Below the pieces are notes generated by a model. It did no database searches. It was not told the origin of the DNA and worked only from the letters and a program-made list of their open reading frames with translations. This document shows, in pieces, positions 11,532-22,141 of a DNA stretch of 64,000 bases. The DNA is from Neocallimastix lanati (nom. inval.) (Eukaryota > Neocallimastigomycota > Neocallimastigomycetes > Neocallimastigales > Neocallimastigaceae). Each line of letters opens with the position of its first letter. Positions within the stretch are counted from its first letter, which is position 1. The DNA lies in the NCBI GenBank assembly GCA_016946835.1, contig JACVTC010000091.1:631001-695000 (forward strand), given 5' to 3'. The position numbers and the translations under genes are program-made.

Positions 11532-12107
11532 TTATTTGTTATCGGTTATTATTACAATATTTACAATTACAATTACAATTACAATTATTATTAAGTTTAT
11601 ATAATTACAACTTAAAAAAAACAAATAAACTTAATTAAAAACAAGGTAAATTAACAAACCTAATACAACTTGAAAAACCGCTATCTATTACAACTGCCGA
11701 CCACGCAGAGGGACCTTAGTATTTCGGTATACTAAGTGAATTTGCCTGAGTCAAGTGGAGGAGCACCCAAACCGTGTTGAACGTATAATGGGTGATCTAT
11801 AGGGTAATTTCTGCTTCCCAACAGTATTTACCGCTATATCTAATCGGGGTTCGATTAGTTCGTAACCGGCCCCTCTCCAAACACCTGATTAAACCACTCG
11901 CAATTATAGAATTATCTATAACTGCTTAGTACGCAGTAAACTCAGTATATAGTTTTATTTGGAGCACGCGAAGACCAAATAAAACTGATGTTAATTTTTA
12001 TTACTACCACAACAACAACAATCACAACAACAACACCAACCACAACAACAACACAAAAACCGATAACAATAAAAAAAATTTGATGATGATGATTGTAAAA
12101 GTGTAAA

Positions 12108-12156
<49 letters not shown>

Positions 12157-12610
12157 TAATTTAATTTAATTTAATTCTATTAAATTTAATTTAAAAAAAT
12201 TATTCTCATAATTCCAAAAAAAAAATAAGTCCTAGTAGTTCCAATTTCCTTCTTGGTCTTCTCCTTCTTGGTCTCTTCTTCTTGGTCTCTTCTTCTTGGT
12301 CTTCTTCTTGGTCTTCTTCTTGGTCTTCTTCTTGGTTTTCTTCTTGGTTTTCTTCTTGGTCTTCTTCTTGGTCTTCTTTTTCTTGGTCTTCTTCCACTTG
12401 GTTTTCTTCTTTGTCTTCTTTTTCTTGGTCTTCTTCCACTTGGTCTACTTCTTGGTTTTCTTCTTGGTTTTCTTCCACTTGGTTTTCTTCTTGGTCTTCT
12501 TTTTCTTGGTCTTCTTCCACTTGGTTTTCTTCTTGGTCTTCTTTTTCTTGGTCTTCTTCTTCTTCTTCTTCTTCTTCTTCTTCTTCTTCTTCTACTTCTT
12601 CTTCTTCTTC
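11146..12610 (-). promoter_or_regulatory. E1 5' leader with GC-richer structured island
   Basis: This is the untranslated interval between the primer-binding site and gag. It holds long T runs (about 11500-11530 and 12110-12150), CAA-type triplets (12006-12055) and, at about 11690-11990, an island that is clearly less AT-rich than its surroundings. Three strong hairpins are visible in the island: 11715-11736 (8-bp stem, ttcggt loop), 11840-11858 (7-bp stem) and 11952-11985 (11-bp stem). A role in packaging or translation is inferred. Confidence 0.55.
12206..12610. repeat. Imperfect CTT/TTGGT repeat tract
   Basis: Low-complexity cttctt and cttggt triplets (gaa-rich on the element's sense strand). 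Open frames across it in several phases read only Glu/Asp/Gln, Ser/Trp or Leu/Phe repeats, so I do not call a gene. It lies directly after the primer-binding site of E1. Confidence 0.85.
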
Positions 12611-12626
12611 CCCGATATCTCCACCA
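12611..12626 (-). other. E1 primer-binding site
   Basis: On the - strand this reads tggtggagatatcggg, four bases inside the 5' LTR. The + strand reads as a tRNA 3' end finishing in CCA. The tRNA species is not identified. Element D1 uses the same sequence at 37776-37791. Confidence 0.75.
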
Positions 12627-12631
12627 ATTTT

Positions 12632-13647
12632 GGTAGACTCGGGGTTGACACTTAGATATTTAAAATCAAGCAGAGGGGGACGGGTATTACCCTGCTTTGA
12701 TTTTAAAAAAAAAAAATAATTCTTTATTAAAAATTATTTATTTTTTTTATTAATATAAAAGTTTTTTTTTTATTTAAAGTACACATATTTAATTTTTAAG
12801 AAATTGTTACAATATTTATATTTTTTTATAAATTTAAAGTATAATTAATTGTTTATAATTTAAGTAATTTTATAGAATTATTGAATTAATTTTATATCAA
12901 TAATTCATTTTTGTTTTAATTTTTATAAATATAATAATATAATATTCAAATATAATTTAATTAAAAATAATTATAAAATAAATATATAGAAAATAGTTTT
13001 TACTATTTTCTTTGATATTTTTAAGTTAAATAAATTGTTTTTAAAGATTAATATAATAAATTTAATAATCTTTAATTATTTTAAATAATACTTGTAATTA
13101 TTTTCAAAATAAAATAAAATTTTTATAATATTTAATTAATAAATTTGATAATATTTAAATAATAATTTTTATAATAAGTAAAATTTTTAATAATAATTTT
13201 TAATAATAATTTTAATTAATAATCTTAATAATTTTATAATAATATTTAATAGTTATAATATATAAATTTTTATAATAATATTTAATAATTTTAATAATTT
13301 TATAATATTAATAATTTATAATAATTTTAAGAATAATATTTAATTAATAATTTTAATAATTTTATAATAATTTTTATAATAATATTTAATTAATAGTTTT
13401 AATAATTTAGTATCTTAAAAGTATAATTTTAATATTTACAATTGCATTTTAATATATACATATATTTAATAATATAACAATAAAGTAATTAATTAAAATT
13501 TATTTACATTATTTACAAGTGTAAATTAATTTATATCAAAATAAATTAAATTTACAATGAGGTTTAGGTTATGAAGAATATAGGAAAGTACAATTTAGTA
13601 AAGAATTATTAATAATAAAATAAAGGTTATTAATTCATTCTTTACCA
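12632..13647 (-). repeat. E1 5' LTR
   Basis: About 1,016 bp, near-identical to 5081-6095. It ends at 13647 and is followed by tcatt. Confidence 0.9.
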
Positions 13648-13652
13648 TCATT

Positions 13653-14198
13653 GATACGTTATTTTTATAAGTATCAATGTTTTTGTGGTTAGCAAGATTG
13701 TATTAAATAAAAATATATTCTAATATAAAAATATATAATTACAATACACGTTAATATTAAAACAAAATATAAAAAAAATTATAGTTTTGTCGTTTTATTT
13801 ATTTATTTAAATTATTTATGTCGTAATACAAATTTTATAATAAAATGTTATTAAAGATCTTATTAATTATTTATTTCTAACTAACTTATTACTATTAAAA
13901 TTTTTGATAAATAAATATATTCCCCAAATATATTTATTTTAACCAATTTTATCTCTATTTTTTTCCAAATAAAAAAACCTCCCTTTTTTTTTAAAGAATT
14001 ATAATAATTTTTCTTTTATATTTCTAATTTCTAATTTACTATAAATTAAATCCTATTGGCTATTAACTAATTAAATAAATTTAATAATTTTTATATTACT
14101 ATTTATTATTATAATATACATATATAATTTAACTAATTATTTATTATATTTAATTTTATTTCTTGATAATATTCTCTTTTTATTTAAATACTGCATCA
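13653..14198 (-). repeat. E2 3' LTR
   Basis: On the - strand it starts tgatgcag and ends cgtatc. It is near-identical to 21593-22136, with a few small length differences in homopolymers. Confidence 0.9.
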
Positions 14199-14245
14199 AG
14201 ACGCCCCCGCTTAGCCTAGACTTCGTCCCTTGAAGTCCTAAAAAA
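14199..14245 (-). other. E2 polypurine region with conserved hairpin
   Basis: On the - strand a stretch ending gcgggggcgtct abuts the 3' LTR, as plus-strand primers do. The preceding bases gacttcaagggacgaagtc can pair as a hairpin. The same stretch recurs at 29376-29424 in front of the LTR of element F. Confidence 0.7.
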
Positions 14246-14284
14246 AAATATATATATATATATATAAATCCATTTAAATTTGCT

Positions 14285-14341
<57 letters not shown>

Positions 14342-14451
14342 AATTAATCTTTGTTCAAAAAAAAATTTTATATGAATTATTATTATTTTATTGGTCAATT
14401 ATTAATTCATTGAACATGTGAAGTTTATCAATGTAAATGTCTTATTCATGG

Positions 14452-14503
<52 letters not shown>

Positions 14504-15256
14504 TTAGGTATGTATATTATGTTATTATTGTTATTATTATTATTATTATAATATATTTAAATTGATGATTACATATTTAAATTGATAATTACATTCAATA
14601 ATTATTTTTATTAATTGATTTAATTTCATTGTTACCATTTGTTATATAACTATATATATATTTGGAAATATCGTATAATTTAGAATTTATAACGTCAAAT
14701 TTCTTTGTCAAATCTCATTATGTTCACATTATTTTCTTTTCGCCATGTATTTTTTTAATTATCATTAATATGTATTATAATCATTATTATCCAAATAAAA
14801 TTACAATTAAAAAAAATAAAATAATCTTTTGAATCAATGTCTTAATTTAGTGTTGAACCTATGGTTTTATAATATATACTATTATTATTTTTATATATTA
14901 TTATATTATTATATCTATCTATAACATTCATATTATTTTATATTATAATACTATCTATTTTGTTATTTTAGTTAATAATATATATTATTATACTATCTTT
15001 TTGTTATTTCATCTATATTTTATTATTTTACTCAATATATAATATTTATATTATTATACTATCTATTTGTTATATTATTAATATTTTATTATTTTACTCA
15101 ATATATAATATTTATATTATTATACTATCTATTACGTTATATTGTCTATATTATAGTTAATTATACTATCTATACTATCTATGTTTATATATTTTATTAT
15201 TATATCTAATATAATCAGTTCTTATATATAATTATTATTATTATTATTATTATTAT

Positions 15257-15297
<41 letters not shown>

Positions 15298-15406
15298 AAA
15301 ATTTATCAAATGTTAAGTAATGAATAAAATAAATTTCAAAATTATAAGTTTTAAATTCAGATTTTGAAATTTCAATTTTGAGGTTTTGAAGTTTCAATAT
15401 AATTTA

Positions 15407-15455
<49 letters not shown>

Positions 15456-15460
15456 CTGTT

Positions 15461-15508
<48 letters not shown>

Positions 15509-15525
15509 TATATATATATGTATCC

Positions 15526-18500
15526 TTATTCTTCTAAATTCAATTCTGTGAAATATGGAATAATATTTTTTAAATGAATGTTCCTATCAGCAACTTCCCC
15601 AGTTACTGGATCGCAAACTGTTACTGTATTGAACTCTTGTTTTACGATCTTTAGTGGGCCTGTGAAAAACGGATCCAGCTTCTTTCTGTTGAACAATTTG
15701 ACCAAAACAAGATCACCTGGCTTATACTTTGCTCTCATTCTTTTTATTTGTTTTCTACGATCTTCCCACAACTTGTTTGCTGTTTCAATGTTCTTTATTG
15801 CTTCACGGATCCAACGGTCATGGTTAATAAATTTCCTCAGCCAAAATTCTTCTTCGTCTTCCCAGTCATTTTTGGATTCGACATTAACAGTGAGTTCGAA
15901 TGGTTGTAAGTCTCTCCGACCATACAACAATTCAAAGCTGCTGTGTTTCGTAACTTCATTCTTGCACGTTCTTAAAGCCCAAAGAGCACTATAAAGTGTT
16001 TCGTCCCACTGCGAATCCTCTTCTCCGAGTAACCTGAGATACTTACCTATTTCCCTATTTCTGTTTTCTACTTCTCCATTAGACGAGGGGTGATAGGTTG
16101 CTACATAATTTACATAAATGTCGTTAAGGTCCAAAAATGCTTTTGTCTTATCGGAAGTAAACTGTGGACCATTGTCAGTAACTAAAATTTCAGGAACACC
16201 ATGTCGTGCAAATATTTTCTTGAGAAAATTTATTACATCTTGAGATTCGGCAGATTGTAAGGGTTCTGCTTCCACCCATTTGGTAAGATAATCTACTAAT
16301 ACAATTATATATCTATTACCTTTATTTGTTATAGGTAACGGTCCTATTAGATCCAACCCAACTCTTGAGAAAGGATATTCAGGTACAGTTGCAATATTTT
16401 CGGTATATTTATTTAATTTTTGTGGTCGACAAGTTTGACACTTGTGACAACATTTTATTAGTATTTGTATATCTTTTTTCATATTTCCCCAGTAGTAATC
16501 CCTCTTCAGTCTGCTATAAGTTTTATAAGCTCCTTCATGGCCTAGACCATGGGCTTCTTCGATTAATTTTTGCTTCTCTTCTTTGTTGTGAACTATTCTT
16601 CTCAGTTGTTCTCCTTGTTTAAGATATTCCACACCATCAATATTTATAATTCTCTTATTTATAAATTCATTCATAAATTTATTTATACTATCATTGCTAT
16701 TATTGGATAAAACATCATTGTTTACTAATGCATTTAATATTTCTTTATTTTCATGTATTTCTTTTGTAGGTAACCTAGATAAAGCGTCAGCAATAACGTT
16801 CTTCTTCCCCTCTTGAAATTGGACTTGAACATTTAATATTGATAGTTCAGTAACCCATTTAAGGTGGCGATTATTTGAAGGCTCTCTATTAGCAAATATA
16901 CTAACCAAGGGTTTATGGTCTGTATAAACGATAGTGGTAAAAGGGCTTCCACTAAAATAGGGTTTAAATTTTTTAACACAATGAAATATTGCTTTGCCTT
17001 CTAAATCAGTAACACTATAATTAGATTCAGCAGCGGAAAGAGTTCTACTTTCAAAATATATGGGGATTTCAATTGAATTTTCATTTGTTTGGAGAAGTAC
17101 TCCACCAAGTCCATCTCTGGAAGCATCTGTTCGGATAATAAATGGTTTAGAATAATCAGGAGGAGTTAAAATAGGGGCAACCGTTAGTGACATTTTTAAT
17201 TTTTCAAAGGCTATGTTGCACTTTTCGGACCATTCGTACGGTACATCTTTCTTTAAGAGGTTAAACAGAGGATTTGCAATCTGAGCAAAATTTTTAATAA
17301 ATTTCCGATAATAACCAACAGCTCCCAAAAATGATTTAAGTTGAGTGATATTTTTAGGGGGTAGCCAGTTAATTATAACTTTAATCTTATCAGGAATCGG
17401 GGCAATACCTTTTGTGGATAATACATGACCAAGAAGGACTACTTCTTCTTTGAAAAAAGAACATTTTTCTAAGTTTATTTTCAAACCATTGTCTGCTAGG
17501 ATTTGGAATACTTTAGTAAGATGAGTAATGTGTGATTCAATTGAGTCAGAAAATATTACTAAATCGTCAATGTAAACAAATAAGCATACTCCAATCAAGT
17601 CAAAAAAAATCCGGTTCATTTCACGTTGAAATGTAGCCGGTGCATTACATAGCCCAAACGGCATCACACAAAATTTATAGTTTCCAAACATCGTTGTGAA
17701 TGTTGTTTTATCTTTATCATCAGGATTCATTGGAACCTGATGATAACCAGAAAAAAGATCAATAGTAGAGAGTATTTTAGCGTTCTTTCCAATAAACATT
17801 AATATGTCATCAATTAAGGGCAAAGCATAGGAATCCTTAATAGTTATATTGTTTAAAGCCCTAAAGTCGACACACATTCTCCAGTCGCCGTTTTTCTTTG
17901 GAACTAGTACTACTGGAAATGCCCATGAAGAGTAGGATGGCTCTATTAGTTTGTTTTCTATTAGCTTAATCAAAATTTCCTTTAGAGCTTTTGTTTGCGC
18001 TTTGGATAAACGGTAAGCTTTTAACTTTATGGGTGAAGATTTTGGAATTAATTCAATCCTGTGAGGTAATAATTTTGACCTTCCTAAATCATCTGTTTTA
18101 ATTGCAACTACATTTTTAAATTTAAAAAATAATTTACTAATTTTATTTTTAAATTTATTAGGAACAGAAGATATTATTTCGTTAATTAAATGTTCTTTCG
18201 TGTTAGGTAATTCATTAGTGTTCGTAATTTCTTTATCATTGGTAACTGTAATTGTTAATAAAAAAGGTTCAGATTTTGTATTTTGATGTTTTTCTGTATC
18301 CTCATCATCCTTGTAAGTATTATTAAGATTGATATCATAAAATAGATCTGCTAGTTTAATGTAATTATTATTTTCATCAATATAATATAAAGTATCATCT
18401 ACTAAGTTAATATCAAATCTATTATTCTTTAGAGAATCAACACCAATTAAGATATCGAAAATATCATCCTTTTCTATTATTCTGAAATATTCATTAAAAG

Positions 18501-20025
18501 TTTTACTACCAATAGAAATCTGTAAGTCATAGATATCACTCTCTGTTGAAGAATTAGAGTACGCTTGAAATATTGTTTCAGAAATTCTACCAATAGAAGG
18601 TTTGTTGATTTTTAATTTATTTAAAGCAGAACGTGTGATAAAGTTGACACTAGCACACGTATCTAAAAATATTTCACAGTCATTATTTTCTACTTTACCG
18701 CAAACTTTAATTATTTTATGTTTTGTGATAACCGTCATCACATTTGTTATTGTTTGTTTAGGCGCTAATTTTAAAGCTTTTAAAAATTCTGTACGGAATT
18801 TTGGAAAAAGATCTAAAAGGTAAACTAATTTTGTTATTACATCAGTTGATGCAATTTCTTTTATTAAATCTTGAATATAATAATCACCAAATTTTTCCAT
18901 AAGTTTGATGTGTTTTTCAGGTTTCTTAAAAGAAGTTTCACTTTGCTCAATGTCGGTATTTATTTTCTTAGCTTTATTTTTTATATCTTTGATTTTTTCT
19001 TCCCTATTTTTACCTTTAACATTTCGAATATTTTTCTCTGTTATAAAGGAAGGATCAAGATATTCTAGTTTTTCTGTTTTACGATTTTCACTATTAAAGA
19101 CCATATCCGGGTTTTCCTTAATTATATTATTAAAATTCTTAGATCTACCAGGTAAAATATTATTATAATTTTTAGAGTTATAATTTTCTTTATCAGCATC
19201 ATTATCTTCAGATTCTTCAGATTCTTCTATCATAATTACATCTTCATTAGGTTCTATATCTTCTCGTTCAACCCTTTGGGTATTGCTTGTATTGTTATGA
19301 GTATTATCATCATTATTGGTGACAGTATTTTCTTTAAAATAGTCGTAAGTATTATTTTCCTTATTTTCATTAAAATCATTATTACTATTATAATTATCTA
19401 TAGTATTATTATTTTTATTATCATTATTCGCATTATCGTTATAATTGTCTATATTATGATTAATTTTATTATTATTATTCTTATTATTGTTCTCATATTC
19501 ATTATTCTTATTATTCTTATGATTATTAATATTATTATAATTATTATTAACATTTGTATTACTATAATCGATATTATTTTTATTATTAATATTATTATTA
19601 TAATTATTATTAATACTATTATTAGTACTAATTTTATTATCACTAGTATTATTATTAATATTATTATGACTCATAGCTGCCGTTTGTATTGGTTTTGGAT
19701 TGTCCTTTAAATTAAATCTCACTTCCTTTCTATTGTATGGTTTTTCATTATGTTTGTTTAATTTATTTCTTGAATTTCGAGTAGCGGCTGCTATAATTTC
19801 AATTGGTCTATTTAATGTATTTTGTGTAGTGTTACTATTATTGTTTATATTAAGGTCATTACATTTTTGTTTTTCTTTAATATTATTATTAATTATAGGT
19901 AATATTGTTTGATCGTCTACCATTGTCATTATATTATTATTATTATTATTATTATTATATGAGTCGTTATTTTTGAACATTATTTTATTATTATTATTAT
20001 TATATGAGTCATTATTTTTGAACAT
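15526..20025 (-). CDS. pol: E2 pol: protease, RT, RNase H, integrase
   Basis: An open frame of about 1,499 residues. The first 300 residues are extremely Asn-rich and begin with a tandem repeat of MFKNNDSYNNNNN. Next come aspartic protease (FLDTCAS, about 453), reverse transcriptase (VYIDDL, about 820), RNase H (RTDAS about 967, TDHKPL about 1037), the integrase zinc module (HGLGH then CHKC, about 1158-1192), and the integrase core (D about 1227, TDNG about 1284, E about 1317). It is closely related to E1 pol. No chromodomain is visible. The frame looks intact. How it is expressed from the mRNA shared with gag is not clear. Confidence 0.93.
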   Translation of the reverse strand: MFKNNDSYNNNNNKIMFKNNDSYNNNNNNNNIMTMVDDQTILPIINNNIKEKQKCNDLNINNNSNTTQNTLNRPIEIIAAATRNSRNKLNKHNEKPYNRKEVRFNLKDNPKPIQTAAMSHNNINNNTSDNKISTNNSINNNYNNNINNKNNIDYSNTNVNNNYNNINNHKNNKNNEYENNNKNNNNKINHNIDNYNDNANNDNKNNNTIDNYNSNNDFNENKENNTYDYFKENTVTNNDDNTHNNTSNTQRVEREDIEPNEDVIMIEESEESEDNDADKENYNSKNYNNILPGRSKNFNNIIKENPDMVFNSENRKTEKLEYLDPSFITEKNIRNVKGKNREEKIKDIKNKAKKINTDIEQSETSFKKPEKHIKLMEKFGDYYIQDLIKEIASTDVITKLVYLLDLFPKFRTEFLKALKLAPKQTITNVMTVITKHKIIKVCGKVENNDCEIFLDTCASVNFITRSALNKLKINKPSIGRISETIFQAYSNSSTESDIYDLQISIGSKTFNEYFRIIEKDDIFDILIGVDSLKNNRFDINLVDDTLYYIDENNNYIKLADLFYDINLNNTYKDDEDTEKHQNTKSEPFLLTITVTNDKEITNTNELPNTKEHLINEIISSVPNKFKNKISKLFFKFKNVVAIKTDDLGRSKLLPHRIELIPKSSPIKLKAYRLSKAQTKALKEILIKLIENKLIEPSYSSWAFPVVLVPKKNGDWRMCVDFRALNNITIKDSYALPLIDDILMFIGKNAKILSTIDLFSGYHQVPMNPDDKDKTTFTTMFGNYKFCVMPFGLCNAPATFQREMNRIFFDLIGVCLFVYIDDLVIFSDSIESHITHLTKVFQILADNGLKINLEKCSFFKEEVVLLGHVLSTKGIAPIPDKIKVIINWLPPKNITQLKSFLGAVGYYRKFIKNFAQIANPLFNLLKKDVPYEWSEKCNIAFEKLKMSLTVAPILTPPDYSKPFIIRTDASRDGLGGVLLQTNENSIEIPIYFESRTLSAAESNYSVTDLEGKAIFHCVKKFKPYFSGSPFTTIVYTDHKPLVSIFANREPSNNRHLKWVTELSILNVQVQFQEGKKNVIADALSRLPTKEIHENKEILNALVNNDVLSNNSNDSINKFMNEFINKRIINIDGVEYLKQGEQLRRIVHNKEEKQKLIEEAHGLGHEGAYKTYSRLKRDYYWGNMKKDIQILIKCCHKCQTCRPQKLNKYTENIATVPEYPFSRVGLDLIGPLPITNKGNRYIIVLVDYLTKWVEAEPLQSAESQDVINFLKKIFARHGVPEILVTDNGPQFTSDKTKAFLDLNDIYVNYVATYHPSSNGEVENRNREIGKYLRLLGEEDSQWDETLYSALWALRTCKNEVTKHSSFELLYGRRDLQPFELTVNVESKNDWEDEEEFWLRKFINHDRWIREAIKNIETANKLWEDRRKQIKRMRAKYKPGDLVLVKLFNRKKLDPFFTGPLKIVKQEFNTVTVCDPVTGEVADRNIHLKNIIPYFTELNLEE

Positions 20026-20108
20026 TGTTTTATTATTATTATTATATGAGTCATTATTTTTGAATATTATTTTATTGGTTTGGTTAATGGAAGTTGTCCT
20101 TCTCCCAT

Positions 20109-21425
20109 CTATTGGTTTAAATGTTTATTGAGCAATCCTTTTTCTTCCAATTCAGCCAATTGCTTAAATGTATAAGGACATTCTGAAGCTCTATGTCCAT
20201 TCATTGTGCAACGGTAACAATTTACATGGTTGTTATTATTGTTGTTAATTGAGTTTTTATTAGTTACTAATGTATTACTGACATTATTATTTTCTATCCC
20301 ATTGTTGTGATTATTTCCATTTTGATAATTAAAGGATTGAATCATATTATTTGTATTAAATTTATTATTGTTAAACATTTGGTTGTCATGTTCTTTATCA
20401 TTATTTGTTATATTAATATTGTTGTTCAAATTGTTTAAATAATGATTCATCTTATTGTCTCTTATTTCATTGGATGGCTGATTATTATTCATATTGTTCA
20501 TATTATATTTGTTATTATTATTCATATATTGATTAATATTATTACTGTGCCAAAATTTATTATAATTAAATCTACTATTATAACGATTTGTAAAATTTCC
20601 ATTGTTCATTTTATTAATATCATTTTTATTATTCAAGTAATAATTTGGATTATTATATGGATTACTCATGTGATATACATAATTTGAATTTCTGAAATTA
20701 TTATTATTGTTCCATAATCTAGATTTAGAATTCCAATTATTTCTTTCCTGGAATATATTATTATTATGGTTCATAGGTAATTGATTTAACTGTAAGTTTT
20801 CGTAGAATGGATGTCGCATTAGTAAGCTATTATCCGGCTGATTCTGAGTAAACATAATATGATTCCTCATATTATTAATTTCATTTCTTTGATTTATATT
20901 TGCTATTTCTTTTTCAGTCTCCTCAGCTACTTCTGCAATTTTACACGCCTCATTTATTGTATCACATTCTGCAACCATAACTCTTGAGCATGGAAATACA
21001 CGGGAGCTAATAGCATTCGTGTAGTCCTTTACAGATATAAGTCTTCTATATTCTAAACTGAGTTTATTATATAATTTTTTATATCTGTAATTAAACTTTT
21101 TAATTGATTCTTCTTGATTTATTTGTATTGTTTTGAGAACTGCACATTTATCATTTTCTGTAATGTGCAAATGTTCTTCAATTGTATTTTGAATTTCTTT
21201 AAATGTGGGATATCTCATTTCATCCCCTCGTCTGACTACCAATGATTGTAACGCTCCTTGAATATCTTCTTCCACAGCTTCCTTTACCCAAATAAAAATT
21301 CGCCTTGGTTCCATTATATCATAAAGCTCCATTATCTTAACAAAGTCGGTCATCCAGCTGTCTACATCTTTTCCATAATCAGCCAGATGTGGTAGCTTCC
21401 TTTGCAGTTTAGTAGCGTCAAACAT
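20109..21425 (-). CDS. gag: E2 gag with zinc knuckle
   Basis: 438 residues starting at an ATG (MFDATKLQRKL). Residues about 1-180 are a gag-like helical domain, about 180-400 an Asn/Met/Tyr-rich disordered region, and near 415 there is a CCHC knuckle, CYRCTMNGHRASEC. Capsid and RNA-binding roles follow from the family. About 80 bases separate it from the pol frame. Confidence 0.85.
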   Translation of the reverse strand: MFDATKLQRKLPHLADYGKDVDSWMTDFVKIMELYDIMEPRRIFIWVKEAVEEDIQGALQSLVVRRGDEMRYPTFKEIQNTIEEHLHITENDKCAVLKTIQINQEESIKKFNYRYKKLYNKLSLEYRRLISVKDYTNAISSRVFPCSRVMVAECDTINEACKIAEVAEETEKEIANINQRNEINNMRNHIMFTQNQPDNSLLMRHPFYENLQLNQLPMNHNNNIFQERNNWNSKSRLWNNNNNFRNSNYVYHMSNPYNNPNYYLNNKNDINKMNNGNFTNRYNSRFNYNKFWHSNNINQYMNNNNKYNMNNMNNNQPSNEIRDNKMNHYLNNLNNNINITNNDKEHDNQMFNNNKFNTNNMIQSFNYQNGNNHNNGIENNNVSNTLVTNKNSINNNNNNHVNCYRCTMNGHRASECPYTFKQLAELEEKGLLNKHLNQ

Positions 21426-21569
21426 TGTAAAAAAAAAATAATTACTTGATAAAAAAAAGAAAAATAAATGAAAGATTATATATAAAAAAAAAGTATTCTA
21501 TTATGATAATTATATTGTAATTATAATTTTCTTATTATTTTCATATTAATTTATTTGATCTTGCTTTCC

Positions 21570-21586
21570 CCCCACGTTGGGCGCCA
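21570..21586 (-). other. E2 primer-binding site, tRNA-Lys(CTT)
   Basis: On the - strand this reads tggcgcccaacgtgggg, which is the exact complement of the 3' end of eukaryotic tRNA-Lys(CTT) and the primer site known from several retroviruses. It lies a few bases from the 5' LTR. Confidence 0.85.
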
Positions 21587-21592
21587 AATTTT

Positions 21593-22136
21593 GATACGTT
21601 ATTTTTATAAGTATCAATGTTTTTGTGGTTAGCAAGATTGTATTAAATAAAAATATATTCTAATATAAAAATATATAATTACAATACACGTTAATATTAA
21701 AACAAAATATAAAAAAAATTATAGTTTTGTCGTTTTATTTATTTATTTAAATTATTTATGTCGTAATACAAATTTTATAATAAAATGTTATTAAAGATCT
21801 TATTAATTATTTATTTCTAACTAACTTATTACTATTAAAATTTTTGATAAATAAATATATTCCCCAAATATATTTATTTTAACCAATTTTATCTCTATTT
21901 TTTTCCAAATAAAAAAACCTCCTTTTCTTTAAAGAATTATAATAATTTTTCTTTTATATTTCTAATTTCTAATTTACTATAAATTAAATCCTATTGGCTA
22001 TTAACTAATTAAATAAATTTAATAATTTTTATATTACTATTTATTATTATAATATACATATATAATTTAACTAATTATTTATTATATTTAATTTTATTTC
22101 TTGATAATATTCTCTTTTTATTTAAATACTGCATCA
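21593..22136 (-). repeat. E2 5' LTR
   Basis: Partner of 13653-14198. It is followed by tcatt (22137-22141) and then by the interrupted LTR of element A. Confidence 0.9.
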
Positions 22137-22141
22137 TCATT

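Larger units (their letters stand above)
5081..13647 (-). mobile_element. Element E1: Ty3-type LTR retrotransposon, nearly whole
   Basis: Two LTRs of about 1,015 bp (5081-6095 and 12632-13647) are nearly identical and flanked by tcatt (5076-5080 and 13648-13652). Read on the - strand, the order is 5' LTR, primer-binding site, long leader, gag, pol, purine tract, 3' LTR. Pol is one open frame of about 1,349 residues in the order protease, reverse transcriptase, RNase H, integrase, which defines Ty3. Gag shows about one break. LTR identity suggests very recent insertion. Confidence 0.9.
13653..22136 (-). mobile_element. Element E2: Ty3-type LTR retrotransposon, looks whole
   Basis: LTRs of about 545 bp (13653-14198 and 21593-22136) are near-identical and flanked by tcatt (13648-13652 and 22137-22141). 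On the - strand the order is 5' LTR, tRNA-Lys primer site, gag, pol, purine tract, 3' LTR. Both gag and pol are long open frames. The 1.3 kb between pol and the 3' LTR (14199-15525) holds the purine tract, T runs at 14287-14335, 14454-14501, 15260-15291 and 15464-15507, and AT-rich sequence without a gene. It is very recent by LTR identity. Confidence 0.92.

Noticed and set aside
12206-12719. Overlapping open frames of 104-145 codons on both strands
   Set aside because: They come from a CTT-rich triplet tract in the E1 leader, and all frames read simple repeats.
19276-19710. Ile-rich membrane-like frames on the + strand opposite E2 pol
   Set aside because: They are antisense shadows of Asn-rich codons in E2 pol. 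The same holds for similar frames opposite E1, D1 and copia.
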